This document shows, one piece after another, positions 35,241 through 45,259 of a stretch of 64,000 bases of DNA (its first letter is position 1; each line of letters begins with the position of its first letter). Origin of the DNA: Blumeriella jaapii (lineage: Eukaryota > Ascomycota > Leotiomycetes > Helotiales > Drepanopezizaceae). The stretch spans positions 186,001-250,000 of the forward strand of contig VWND01000007.1 of NCBI GenBank assembly GCA_009599575.1, given 5' to 3'. The position numbers were made by a program, and so were the translations under genes. The notes below the pieces were generated by a model, which ran no database searches, had not been told where the DNA came from, and saw only the letters and a list, made by a program, of their open reading frames with translations.

Positions 35241-35912
35241 GTCTCGGCTTTTTCATAATTTTTAAAAGCATCTTCTACTTCGAAAGTTGGCGACGCCGGA
35301 TTGCTGTTCGGCTGTATTTTTATGTACGCCGATATCACCGACGTACAGTATGTATTCCACCGATACTTTTTTGTCGTGAAAATATGCTGTCGAGTCGGTT
35401 GTGTTCGGTAAAGAAAATATTCTCGACATCGCTACCTATTGATTGCTTAATTTTGGCTTTTCAGATTCACTCCAAATACAAACACTCCTTTCTGCCGCCG
35501 AAGATTGAAAAAAAAAAACGCACATCGAAAAAGCTGAAAATTCGTACCTGTCACCGCGTACAGGTATTAAGTCAAGCCCGCGAGGTCGTCGTCGTCGACG
35601 GCCTCGCACCTCGAGGGGCGGCGGAAAAAGACTTGGGAGAGGTGGAAAGAAACACAACCGAAGTAAACTCATGGTCCAAAGTAACCATCGTCTGCAGTGC
35701 AAGCCTGCTTGTATTCCATTCAATCTCTACCAATTTCCTTCCAGTTTATCACCAACAACATGGCAGCCAGCAGCTTTGACCGAACTTCGTCGGCAAGATA
35801 CGCACGTAGAACTCCTCTCCTCCAAGCCCATCTTCCCATCTTCCCATTTTCCCATCTCCTGTCCTCCATTTCCACAGTAGCCCATCCACACTCACTCTTT
35901 GGGAGGTGTTCA

Positions 35913-36236
35913 TTAGCAGCACTGCACAGACAACGTGCAGCTACTACCGAGGATGTCACCATTGCATTCCTCCTCGTTGATTTTAGGGATGAGGCTGGTA
36001 ACGTCGTTGTAAGTTTGTCTTAGTGTCTGTCCTGGCTTTGCAATGCGCTGGCAAACTTGATCGTCGTTGCCGCAAAACAGCTTATTGCTTACAGATATGC
36101 ATTTGGAGTGTGAGTTGGACGATGTGAAGAAGCAGCCAGGCTTGGTAACCAAGTCCGTGGGCTTGGTGACTGTGGCTTGAATCAGGCCGGCGAAGAAGAG
36201 AAGTGAAGAGACGATGGTGGTGCGGTGGAATTGCAT
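35913..36236 (-). CDS. Small secreted 8-cysteine protein (candidate effector)
   Basis: A single exon of 107 residues. The start MQFHRTTIVSSLLFFAGLIQ is a clear signal peptide, cleaved near A21. The mature part has eight cysteines (35, 46, 55, 62, 91, 100, 106, 107) and ends SCTLSVQCC, a hydrophobin-like or knottin-like even-numbered pattern, though without the hydrophobin CC doublets in the middle. No family recognised. A TATA-like element lies about 90 bp upstream. It sits in the repeat compartment, 0.7 kb from a LINE remnant and close to a Tc1-like fragment, a typical setting for lineage-specific secreted proteins. The low-AT coding block within AT-rich flanks supports it being a preserved gene. 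Confidence 0.68.
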   Translation of the reverse strand: MQFHRTTIVSSLLFFAGLIQATVTKPTDLVTKPGCFFTSSNSHSKCISVSNKLFCGNDDQVCQRIAKPGQTLRQTYNDVTSLIPKINEEECNGDILGSSCTLSVQCC

Positions 36237-36322
36237 TTTGATAGAGATGGCTTGAAATTGAATGGTTGAGTATTGTTGGTTGGGAATGGTTCTGATGTAT
36301 GGATTTCATGGAAGATACGATG

Positions 36323-36330
36323 ATATTATA
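36323..36330 (-). promoter_or_regulatory. TATA-like element of the secreted protein gene
   Basis: The minus strand reads TATAATAT, about 87-94 bp upstream of the ATG at 36236. Confidence 0.45.
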
Positions 36331-36902
36331 GTCGCCGACATCCGAGACCTCCTCATATCTAGAAACCTGTTACGCTTGAGACGAGTCAAGGAAGGTTTGA
36401 GCTGAAACCCCAAATGTTGCATCAAGTATGGTGTAGATGACCTCACAGGCGAGATGGTGATATGCCGCGGCTAAAGAACTTCAATCTCAGACTTACTTCT
36501 TACTCGGTACTACTTGATAATATCTGCTTGAGACAGCCTTTTCTGTTCGGGCCTTACCGCGTTCAATTGTAAAACATAACGATGACACACGAAGCGAAGC
36601 GAAATAGCTGTAAATAAAACATTTGCATTTGCTACTGTAGTACTTTGTCAATCTTTCGCTATTTTAATCAACTTGAAATCTTTGTTGTTACGGATCGTAG
36701 AGTGTTTCGTATTTGATTCTGAAGGAGCAGTTCCACAAAGTTTGATTGGCTACTATGGTACAGCAGTGACGTAAAGAGCAAGTGGGGGTGTGGAGACCAA
36801 AGAAAGGCTTTTTACGGAGCATACAAAGTACGAAAAGCAAGATATTTGAAAATTGCTTTCGTATATGCAAAATAAAAATAAATATTCTTATATGTTTTGA
36901 TA

Positions 36903-37001
36903 TTATGTAAATCTACCCTCAGCGCCAATAACAGCTTCACAACGAGCTAACATGCTTCCAACTAATTCCTTAAACTTAGCTGGAGTAGAAGCTGAAGCCA
37001 T
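36903..37001 (-). mobile_element. C-terminal tail of a Tc1/mariner-like transposase (fragment)
   Basis: From an ATG at 37001 to TAA at 36903 the minus strand encodes TPAKFKELVGSML and ARCEAVIGAEGRFT. This resembles the last residues of Tc1-type transposases (a FKELV-S-M-x-R-x-x-AVI-A-x-G pattern). No DDE catalytic residues or upstream transposase sequence remain, because the frame breaks immediately upstream. The AT-rich DNA on its left (36590-36890) would be the element's terminal region. Identity is from memory of the family pattern only. Confidence 0.4.
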
Positions 37002-37594
37002 TGCGTTGCGTTGCGTGGGATTTTTGAACAATTTGAATGCAATACAATGCTTGTTCGTACCCCTCATTCCTTACTCCTTTCGTATTCCATAGAAGCTCAC
37101 CGAAAGTTGGGTTACTACCCGATTGGATTAAGCTCAGCCTACCCCTGTCAAAGGGAAATGTATAAGGTTCATCATACTACGAAGTATACAATACCTTCGT
37201 GTTTAAAATTTCTGATTTATTGGTCATATTAACATTAATCTGTTAAACTTATTGATACTGTTTTATTATTATTGCCCTTTGATCGACTATATTATTCGCC
37301 ACGCATTGTTTCCGGTGTTTTCGATCTATCTGTATTATACCCTTTACCACCACTCGCCATTTGTTATTACAAGCGCTTCCGCTCACTTGCGCCCCCCATT
37401 TTCTTCTACTACTACGATTATTGCTCCCTCTCGCACGCTACCGCCATACTAGCGTTCAGTGCAATTGCAACACTTTTTTATACGACTACTCCCACCGATA
37501 ACTCGGTGCTTCCGACACACAAGCACCCCCAACAGCTACAGTTCGAAAGCACACACCTCCCCTTTGTTCATTTGTTCGCTTTTCGACTGGCTAC

Positions 37595-38945
37595 GTCATA
37601 AAGCTTCTCGATACTCGCTCGATTCGACGATCTGACCGAGAATCGTCGGCCCACCTCGTGTTTACCCGACACTGTTAAGTTCGGTGAAGCCAAATGGGAT
37701 GCTTGGTGCCCCTCGCTTGAAGCTAAATTACGAATCGACGGCGCTTCCATCAGTAATGTTACAGCCCAATTCCACTACGCTTTTGCAAATCTAGAAAGCA
37801 TTTGCCGATCCTTAATACTGCCATTACTCACTTCGGCCGAAAATACCCCAATCCTGGAGGTATCACACACTACTCGAAGAGCTACATCGAATGTATAACA
37901 TCCCGAATAAATATCAAGAAGCCGAAGACCTATTACTTGTGTGCAAACGAAGTTCCGGCTCCTTGCAAATGCATTTTGCTATGTTTCAGCGCCTGCTGCA
38001 CGAAAGTTGTATACATTAGAATAAGGCAGCCAAATTCCTCGCTCTTCGGAATGGCTCAGCCGACCCGGTAAAAAGGTTACTTCGGGGCCATTTGAATCTG
38101 CCTACCACTTGAGTTGCATATATTGCATTTTTGCAACGTTTAGTCGGTTCGGGTTCCCGGCCAGAACACCCCCTCGGAATGCCCCCCTCGAAGTGGTCGG
38201 TATGCGAATGAATGCACTGACTCGGCGGCTGACTTACTGTACGACGCTAGCGACCCAATGGATATTGCTCAAATCGAAAAAAAAATCGTGAGGAGTTCGA
38301 ACACATCGATAGGCTAGAAGCAATTGAAATGTCAGACGCATTCAACAAAAACGACACTTCATCACTAGAGCAAAAATACCCAGTTTTGCCTAGAGCTCCT
38401 CGTTCGTCGATAGCTCAAAATAGGCTTGGCGCCGTACAGGCAGTTGCACCCGGTGCGGTGGAACAAGTGGAGATGTTGAAGGAACGAATCAAACAAGGAA
38501 TCCTGGAGTTCTGCCACGGTCCCTAACGAAACAAGTGGTTCATCGTCGCTAAGAAAGAGAAAGGCACGTACAGGCTGATTACTGCGGTTGTCAAAATCAA
38601 TAGAGTTACTATACGAGACGCCAATGTACCACCCAACGTCGACCAGTTTTCAAACGAGTTTGCAAGGCTTACTGTACGATTGCTTCTCTTCTTGACTTGA
38701 TTTCCAGCTACGACCACTTGATTCTCGACCTTCGATCCCGTGACATGACTGCAGTCCTATTGGCTTGTTGCGCATGACCAGAGCTCTAATGGGCGCGACC
38801 ATTTCAGTTGCTCAATTCGTACGAATCGTTTACAAAGTGCTTATGACATGCATACCGGATATTGCTCTCCCTTACGTCGCCGATGTTGGTGTCAAAGGAT
38901 CTCGTTCATACTACAACAATGAAGAACCACTTCAGTCACTAACAT
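37595..38945 (+). mobile_element. Decayed Ty3/gypsy retrotransposon: gag then partial reverse transcriptase
   Basis: A gag-like stretch runs from about 37600 (RFDDLTENRRPTSCLPDTVK, FGEAKWDAW, EAKLRIDG) and is broken by stops from about 37890. A later segment (38329-38526) leads through one stop into reverse transcriptase motifs: WFIVAKKEKGTYRLI and VTIRDANVPPNVDQFSNEF. After a frame break it resumes with SVAQFVRIVYKVL, ALPYVADVGVKG and YYNNEE at 38765-38920. The YxDD-type catalytic box has become YVAD. There is no RNase H, integrase or chromodomain; the RT runs straight into LTR sequence, so most of pol is deleted. Multiple stops and frame breaks make it inactive. C-to-T-type decay is consistent with RIP. 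Confidence 0.75.
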
Positions 38946-39160
38946 GATCATCTTCATTTAATAATCATAGATCTTTTCTGACTCAAGTCATAGTCCCTAA
39001 ATAATTTGTTGAATGCTTCAAATCAATGGTTTGATATGCGCTTACAGCTCTTGTTATTAATGTAAAATGCTCGTTGCTCTTTTAGTTATGTTCAGGCTTC
39101 AACTGACTCTTTAGATCAATACACCGGTTACTCTTAACACCTTGATTGTGAGTGAACAGT
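38925..39160. mobile_element. LTR fragment (copy B) abutting the RT remnant
   Basis: Homologous to 34497-34740 (copy A), including TATGCGCTTACAGCTCTTGT, ATGCTCGTTGCTCTT and GGCTTCAACTGACTCTTTAG. It begins within a few bases of the truncated RT reading frame, marking an internal deletion endpoint. Confidence 0.6.
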
Positions 39161-39234
39161 ATATTGTCGTTGAAGTCAAGAATCAGTTAAAGTCTGCTTT
39201 CTACAGCTGTAGGAGCAACGAGCTTCTTACATAC

Positions 39235-39639
39235 ATGATGCGAGCAGTGAGCGCGAAACTACTGTACGACAACATGACAGATTCGAGCATTAGGGAAATG
39301 GACAACATTGGGAAGAAAGGTCATGGCGTCTGTGCTATTTTGGGAGAACGATCTGATAGCCGATCGAATAACAACAAGCCAAAACGATCGACGATCAACC
39401 AAATCAGGCCACCATTGTCCGTGCTCAAAAGACAAGATTCAAAGCTAAAAGCTAAGCAAGTACGAGAGTACTTGCAGCGGGCAATCACGGGAAAAGCATA
39501 TGGAAAAATCGTTGGAAAACTACACATATTGGACGAAACAGAAATCATAGCAATCCAACAACGCTGCGCCAATGCGCTTAAGCATGAGAAAGCCCGAGAC
39601 TTCTTTTCTCAACCAAATGCTCAAGTCCTATTGCTTTGA
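39235..39639 (+). CDS. Unrecognised basic protein ORF next to an LTR
   Basis: An ATG-initiated frame of 134 codons (a non-ATG upstream extension would add 31), starting MMRAVSAKLLYDNMTDSSIR. It is rich in Lys, Arg and Asn, with a helical C-terminal half (KAKQVREYLQRAITGKAYGK; IAIQQRCANALKHEKARDFF). I recognise no domain. It is open despite lying in a decayed repeat region and starts about 75 bp after LTR copy B, so it could be a transposon-borne gene, a fragment of a larger one, or chance. No splice extension was evident. Confidence 0.3.
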   Translation: MMRAVSAKLLYDNMTDSSIREMDNIGKKGHGVCAILGERSDSRSNNNKPKRSTINQIRPPLSVLKRQDSKLKAKQVREYLQRAITGKAYGKIVGKLHILDETEIIAIQQRCANALKHEKARDFFSQPNAQVLLL

Positions 39640-40554
39640 ACAGTTAAGGACCTGATCGCCGGAGCTAAGAAAAGTCAAAAGAGTAGCTAGCTCCAACTTA
39701 ACGTTTTTAAATCACGCAAATGATTTTGGACCAATCGGTGTCTAAATCTTAGGGATGACCAACAAGTAAGTAAGTACTGTTTGTCATGTCAGCGGAGCAT
39801 CAACAACAGTATTGCACAGCTCGGCTAAACCCCGGCCGGTCCAGTGATCAGCTGATCTGACCCGAAGAAAAGCCCGAAAAGAAGAAGAAAAAAGTGCAAA
39901 AAATTAGGTTGACGCTCAACCCCAACCCAGTACCCAAACCATACATCAAGTGTAATCCAATACCGCCACACCACGGTGGAGATCGATCTGCAGAGTGAAA
40001 CCTCTCTGAATCGGTGTTCTCCATTGCTTAGGACCCCACCAGCATCGTGAGTTGCCTACACGAGTGGGGAGTCACCGCCATGTTCGAACTGGGCACCGTT
40101 GATGGTAGCCTTTACGACTGAAGATGGGTAAAGTGGTTGGGGATGTTGATATCTCCCTTCCTTGTGACCATTACAGCCGAAAGTTGGCGAGGAAGTTGGT
40201 TACATATAGAAGACCTCGATGTGCGGGGCTGCCGGGGTTCTCCCGGCTGGGCAGAGCTCGAGCATCTGGTGAAAGAGGAACATCTAGGGGAGTTCTTCAC
40301 GTCTTCGCATTGATATGGACTTTGTTTGGTTGGTAGCAATACACAATTACTTACTACGCACTTGAATAGATCGAATTTGAACATCAGGTCAATATTGCTA
40401 GTTATCTACTGTCCTTCTCAAGCCGGCTGTGTCCCTCTGTCCTCGGGTCGTGGCGAGATCACGAGATTGCTTGCAACAAAACAATCTCCAATCAAATAGT
40501 TCGATCCCCAACTTCAGCCCAAAAAACGACGGCCAAATCCAGAGCGTTGCAGTC
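39640..40554. other. Intergenic: upstream of the alkyltransferase gene
   Basis: AT-rich until about 39.8 kb, then balanced. Short frames only. A GTAAGTAAGTAC run lies at about 39765-39777. No promoter element stands out. Confidence 0.45.
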
Positions 40555-41478
40555 ATGGCTTCTCAGACCACTTTATCACAGCTCCAGGATGAGTGGAAGC
40601 AGATGTATCAAGAAGCCCTGCCTTCAGCAGCAAGATGCAAGGCTCCCTCACAGCCAAAGTGGCCTGTCCAACTCGACCATTGTTTCGCTCGCATTATCCT
40701 TGATCACGTTGTTGGAATCGATACTCCTTGGACGCAGAAGATCCAGAGCCCAGCGTACAAAAACATGTCATGCGAGCAGCTCCAAGAGAGTATCGCGTTG
40801 GGAAGGAAGATTTTGGAGGGCGAAGCGGCCTTGGTAGAGCTGGATGGCAAGAGCTTGAGTTTAAGGGGAAAGAAGCAAAAGAGCGGCCGTGGTAAGGCCA
40901 TTGCAGAAGAAACCGAGTCAAGTACTGGTGCTGCAACAGGGGACAGTGCTGTGAAGAGGAAACTGGGGACTCTGGATGATATGATCATCAAAAGCGAGTC
41001 TGGGGTCAGAGACAAGAGAAAAAAGACGTTACTGGAAGGACCTTCGAATCGGGCATCAGAAGAAGCTGCAATTCCCAGTTCTCAAATAACCACGGACCCC
41101 GAAAGACAAGATGATCTTATGCCGCACCTGCGGAGAATCGCTTTGTCCCAGAAGACGGCCTTCCAGAAGAAAGTCCTTACCTTGCTGTGCCAGGTCCCGC
41201 GCGGGGAATACACGACCTACGGCGCAATGGCCAAACACATTTCTTCTTCAGCTCGAGCTGTCGGCAGCGCCCTCCGCAATAACCCGTTCGCCCCTGACGT
41301 GCCCTGCCATAGAGTCCTGGCGAGTGGTGGAGGTCTGGGGGGGTTCCATGGCAGCTGGGGAAGGAATGGGAAAGATGGACTGCACGACGAGAGGAAGAGA
41401 AAACTGTTGCGGGACGAGGGCGTGAGGTTCGATGGAAAGGGAATCGTTGTTGGGATGCCTTGGACGGGCTTCACGTAG
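40555..41478 (+). CDS. MGT1: O6-alkylguanine-DNA alkyltransferase with fungal N-terminal extension
   Basis: A single exon of 307 residues from the first ATG (40555; MASQTTLSQLQDEWKQMYQE). The C-terminal about 90 residues form the DNA-binding and transferase domain: VPRGEYTTYGAMAKHI at 215-230, the helix-turn-helix arginine in SSARAVGSALRNNPF, and the active-site PCHRV at 250-254 with acceptor Cys251, then SGGGLGGFHG. The cysteine takes an alkyl group from O6-alkylguanine in a single-turnover repair reaction. Residues 10-105 (PVQLDHCFARIILDHVVGID) are a fungal N-terminal domain, joined by a charged disordered linker. An atypical alkyltransferase-like (ATL) protein is excluded because the active cysteine is present. 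No intron was needed. Confidence 0.9.
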   Translation: MASQTTLSQLQDEWKQMYQEALPSAARCKAPSQPKWPVQLDHCFARIILDHVVGIDTPWTQKIQSPAYKNMSCEQLQESIALGRKILEGEAALVELDGKSLSLRGKKQKSGRGKAIAEETESSTGAATGDSAVKRKLGTLDDMIIKSESGVRDKRKKTLLEGPSNRASEEAAIPSSQITTDPERQDDLMPHLRRIALSQKTAFQKKVLTLLCQVPRGEYTTYGAMAKHISSSARAVGSALRNNPFAPDVPCHRVLASGGGLGGFHGSWGRNGKDGLHDERKRKLLRDEGVRFDGKGIVVGMPWTGFT

Positions 41479-42158
41479 CCACGCCTCGTCGTCAAGCTTC
41501 TCATGTCTCTCACCTCCATGTCACACACGAAAAATGGTCAGATCGATTGACTCGGAATGTTTGAGCGCTTGCTCTTCTTTCCTCATATACGACTGGAGAA
41601 AAATGCCAGCCGCTGGCCACCACAACTGCAAATCCGCTAATCAATTCTGCTTGCTCTTCTAAGCAGAGTGGATAAACAAAGAGATGCAAAACACAACCAC
41701 TAAAGGGGTACAGGAGTAAGCTGACAATTTTTCCGGCTTACTTTTCATGCTTCTAAGCAGAGTCAGCAAACAAATAGCCGAGAACAAAAGACGACCTTCA
41801 GGTTTCTCTTGGTCGATGGAGTAACCATTGTCTCGGGATCGATCTCAGACTCCGGCTTGGCTCATCAAGTCGATCAAAGCCCTGCGAGTCAATTCAATCA
41901 TCTTTTGGTCCTGCACGCCGCGTGTAAGAGACTGCTGGGAGATGGCCGCGTGAGCAATCAATGACATTCACATCCATCATACAGTTTTTACAACTGTAAC
42001 ACCAGAAGCGGCCGATGCAGCAATGCTTCCTATAAAGCGCTTCAAGTCCCTGAGAAGATCAATCAATCAGCCCTCAATCCAAGCTTCAAAACCCAATTCA
42101 CATTCTCCTCCAAAAACCCAATCAGCTGACTACCAACCGCTGGGTCCCTCCAAGCACC
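41479..42158. other. Intergenic: alkyltransferase 3' UTR and secreted-protein promoter
   Basis: 680 bp. A near-duplicate phrase, CTTCTAAGCAGAGT followed by GATAAACAAA or CAGCAAACAAA, occurs at 41655-41680 and 41750-41777. A TATA box lies at 42031. No gene. Confidence 0.45.
42031..42037 (+). promoter_or_regulatory. TATA box of the secreted protein gene
   Basis: TATAAAG lies 128 bp upstream of the ATG at 42159 and is followed by a CA/AAT-rich leader. Confidence 0.5.
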
Positions 42159-42590
42159 ATGAAGCTCCCCTCAACCCTTGCGATCGCGCTGAATCTCTTC
42201 GTCCTCACCCACGCCGACTTCCACATCTCCCGGCTGAGCAACACGGTCATCAGCAGCGGCACCAGCCAAACGCAGTGGAACTCCAACGTCGCGTGCCCCT
42301 CCAACTACTACAAGTGCTCCTGCCTGACGAGCGGCGACCGCGCGGCCGACATCAACGGCGACTTCGGCTCCGATTTCTTCCAGGTCAAGAACGGCCTGTG
42401 CGGCCTCGGCTGGCTGAATCTGTACAAGCAGGGCGATGGCCACTACGACTTCTACATCGCCGGCGGCGACGGCACCAAGGTCGGCACGTGCTATTGGAAT
42501 AGTGGGAACAACAAGCAGTGTGGCATTGCGGGCGGCAGCTCGATTGTGGTCAGCGATTTGAACTGCTATAGTTACATCTGTGGGAAATAG
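42159..42590 (+). CDS. Small secreted 8-cysteine protein (candidate effector)
   Basis: A single exon of 143 residues. The signal peptide is MKLPSTLAIALNLFVLTHA, with the mature protein starting DFHISRLSNT. The mature part is rich in Gly, Asn, Ser and Tyr. It has eight cysteines at 46, 53, 55, 81, 111, 121, 136 and 141, in the order CPSNYYKCSC ... GLCGLGW ... GTCYWNS ... KQCGIAGG ... NCYSYICGK. No catalytic motif or carbohydrate-binding signature is evident; the conserved aromatic residues (GWLNLY, DFYIAGGDG) suggest a compact beta-fold. GC-rich codon use contrasts with the AT-rich DNA downstream. Possibly an effector or antimicrobial-type protein; the function is unknown. Confidence 0.75.
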   Translation: MKLPSTLAIALNLFVLTHADFHISRLSNTVISSGTSQTQWNSNVACPSNYYKCSCLTSGDRAADINGDFGSDFFQVKNGLCGLGWLNLYKQGDGHYDFYIAGGDGTKVGTCYWNSGNNKQCGIAGGSSIVVSDLNCYSYICGK

Positions 42591-45259
42591 GCGGGGGAAC
42601 AGGTTAGGGAGAGAGGTCATCACGGATCTCGGGAGACGACTAGCGGTACTTGGAGGGGCTTCGCCGCAGTCCTGGGGATTGTACAGCTAGCTCACTGTCG
42701 TTTAAATTTATATGCTCTGGCGCTTACTTGTCTTTGACCACCGAGATTCCATTTCTTCATCTCCCGGCGGATCCCGCGTGAGTCGTTCGCGGTTTGAAGA
42801 CTGACCAGTCACAAATTGTCATTGTGAAATTGGGTGGCTCAGAAAGGGAAAAAAGAAGAATCTAGCAAGGGAGGGTAAATCCAGCAGTATTTACTTTCTG
42901 ACAACATATCCAACCTGGTGTGAGGTTGTGTAAACGGCAGCTTCGAAACGCAGACTTCATTTTGAGCATTGCATACCTAGCTAACAGCCCTGATTTACAC
43001 CAGCAAGCAGACTTTCTTCACAAACCTCCACTAATTTACTGCAAGATCTGTTGCACAAGAAAGAAAAAACTCCTTGGAATCTTCGACCTACCGGCCCACG
43101 TTTTATCTATTATACATGTATATTTTGCGTGACGGGAATCAAACGGGATCGGTACTTCGTAGTCACCAGCTCGACGACCCAAGTCAAAGTACTACTCGGC
43201 TTTCACAGCCTGGCTGTAGCCTCGGAGCGAGCTCTGATCCAAGAGCGACAGATTTCTGCGGGTTGGATGAGGAGTGTTTAGAGGGCTCCCTGTCCAGAGA
43301 GCATTGCTTCTCTGGCGAAATCACAGGCTCACGACAACTTGCTGGTAGCTAGGAAGCCTCATTGGCTGAACGGCTTGATCTCTGTGATGTAGATAGGAGG
43401 ACCTGAATCAGGCGCTCACCTTCGGAAGTTCATCTTGAATCAGGGAATAGGGGCCATCAAGCAACCCACGCCGTCAGGGAAGCACTGATAGATAGGGCCT
43501 GTTAAGACTCTTTGAGTATCCTGACTTTTGGAAGTGAGAATTGGGTTCTTGTCAAGCCGGCTAGGAATTCCAAGGCTTGGAGATACGGAGTTGCTGTTGC
43601 GACGTGGAATTTGCTCTACGCATCCACCTTTGGGGTTCTGATTTCATTCGGAGAAGTTTGCAGTCAAGGACGCTTCAAAAGTGTGGGTATATGGTGTGGT
43701 TGGGGTACGATCACGTGGCTATGTGTTAGCACGTGACTGCACTAGGCACCGAGGTGGAACCATATACTCCCAATACGTAGCTAGTTATGCGCTCCCTAGA
43801 CACCAGCATTACAATACTATTGCACGTCTCAATCAGTGCACACATATTCCCCTTTGGTGAAGCCAACAGAAAGGTTAAGATTCAAACGGTTCTTAGGCAT
43901 CTACTAGCTTTGGAGTGACAATTCTGATTATTACTTGACTAAGTGGCAGTTTCTATTGGTGGAAATGCTTGGTTGACAGATTATAGGTTGATAAAATCTA
44001 GGTAAGACTTTCTCTAAGCAATAATACTCGAAATTCAAGTCTCCAACCAGAGAACAAAGGGTGCCAAGCCTCCAATGTAGACAACGACACACTAACATTC
44101 GGAGATTGTAAAGGTCTCGAGTCTAGGAGCATTCTCTTGTATCGACAAAAGAACATGGATTTTATTAAGCTAGCTTGAGATCCCAAGTGGTGGGAAATCC
44201 AGACTATGGTAAAACTTGAATTCAATTGCTCTTAGTATCTACCTTCTTGATTCCACTTCTAGTTACAAAACAGGAATCACCAAGCATGACACACTCACTG
44301 TTGAGAGACTCCACTTTTAAAAACAGAACAAGACATATCAAGCATCGCACTTAAACAGATATGCATAGTTAGATATGGATCACAATAGTCTGAAAATCTC
44401 GAAGTTTTGACGTAAAAATACAAATTCTTGTTAAGCCAGCAGTAGTATGATATTGTCCAGAAAGGACGATACGTATGCGAACATTGGGACTCTTAGAAAG
44501 GTCAAAAAGTAAGTTTTTTTTTTCTCGAGTTTTGACCTAGGTAGAACTTCCGTTAAGACCCTTTAATAATGGTTGATCTCTTGGGAATATGGACTTGATA
44601 GATCTGGTGCATGAACAATAATATTATACAGAACGACCTTTTCTTTCTTATCACAATAATAAGAGGTGGATCAGGAGAAAGCACAGCGAGGATATGTGAT
44701 GCTGCACTGACTCTGGTGCTCTTACCATATCCGGCAGTGTCCAGCAGCCGAAAGTGATCAGACAAAGGCATAATATGACCAAGGTAGAACAAGTGTACCA
44801 TATTGAGGGAATTTCATGGATAATAGGTTGGCGTAATGTAGAGCACATGCTATTGAATACCTCCAGTCAGACCCATATAGCGTTCGGGCGGAAGTAAACA
44901 TCGGCTAATTCAACGCTAAGAAAAGAATCATTCACCAACCTCACAAACCTCGCACTCCTGGCATCTAAGTTCTCCGAAATACTACACACACATACGCAGC
45001 GCATCTGCTTCCATTCACCGCGACAGATCGCTTCATCCCGACAGATACACGAGGCCCTCTCGATAAAACCCTCTCGGCGTGCTCTACTTTCAAAGACGTG
45101 CACACCTCTTTTCCCACGAACACCCTCCTTCCTGGAAACCCCCTCGTCGACGTTCTAGCCTCCTTCCACCTTCCGGAGTAATACTCCGTCCTTGTTCCAA
45201 CCAAGACACCTCCAACACCCACAGCCATACCACCGCGTTCTTCAGTTATCGCCAAGTCG
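42591..45259. other. Long AT-rich gene-poor tract
   Basis: 2.7 kb without a supportable gene. A minus-strand stretch near 44670-44760 reads HFRLLDTAGYGKSTRVSAAS, reminiscent of a GTPase DTAG/GKS element, but it is isolated and flanked by stops. Leader-like CA-rich sequence begins near 44980, ahead of the RRM gene. Confidence 0.4.

Noticed and set aside
44553..44848. Minus-strand DTAGYGKST peptide resembling a GTPase P-loop
   Set aside because: Isolated in an AT-rich region; stops nearby and G1/G3 motif order is wrong for a GTPase.
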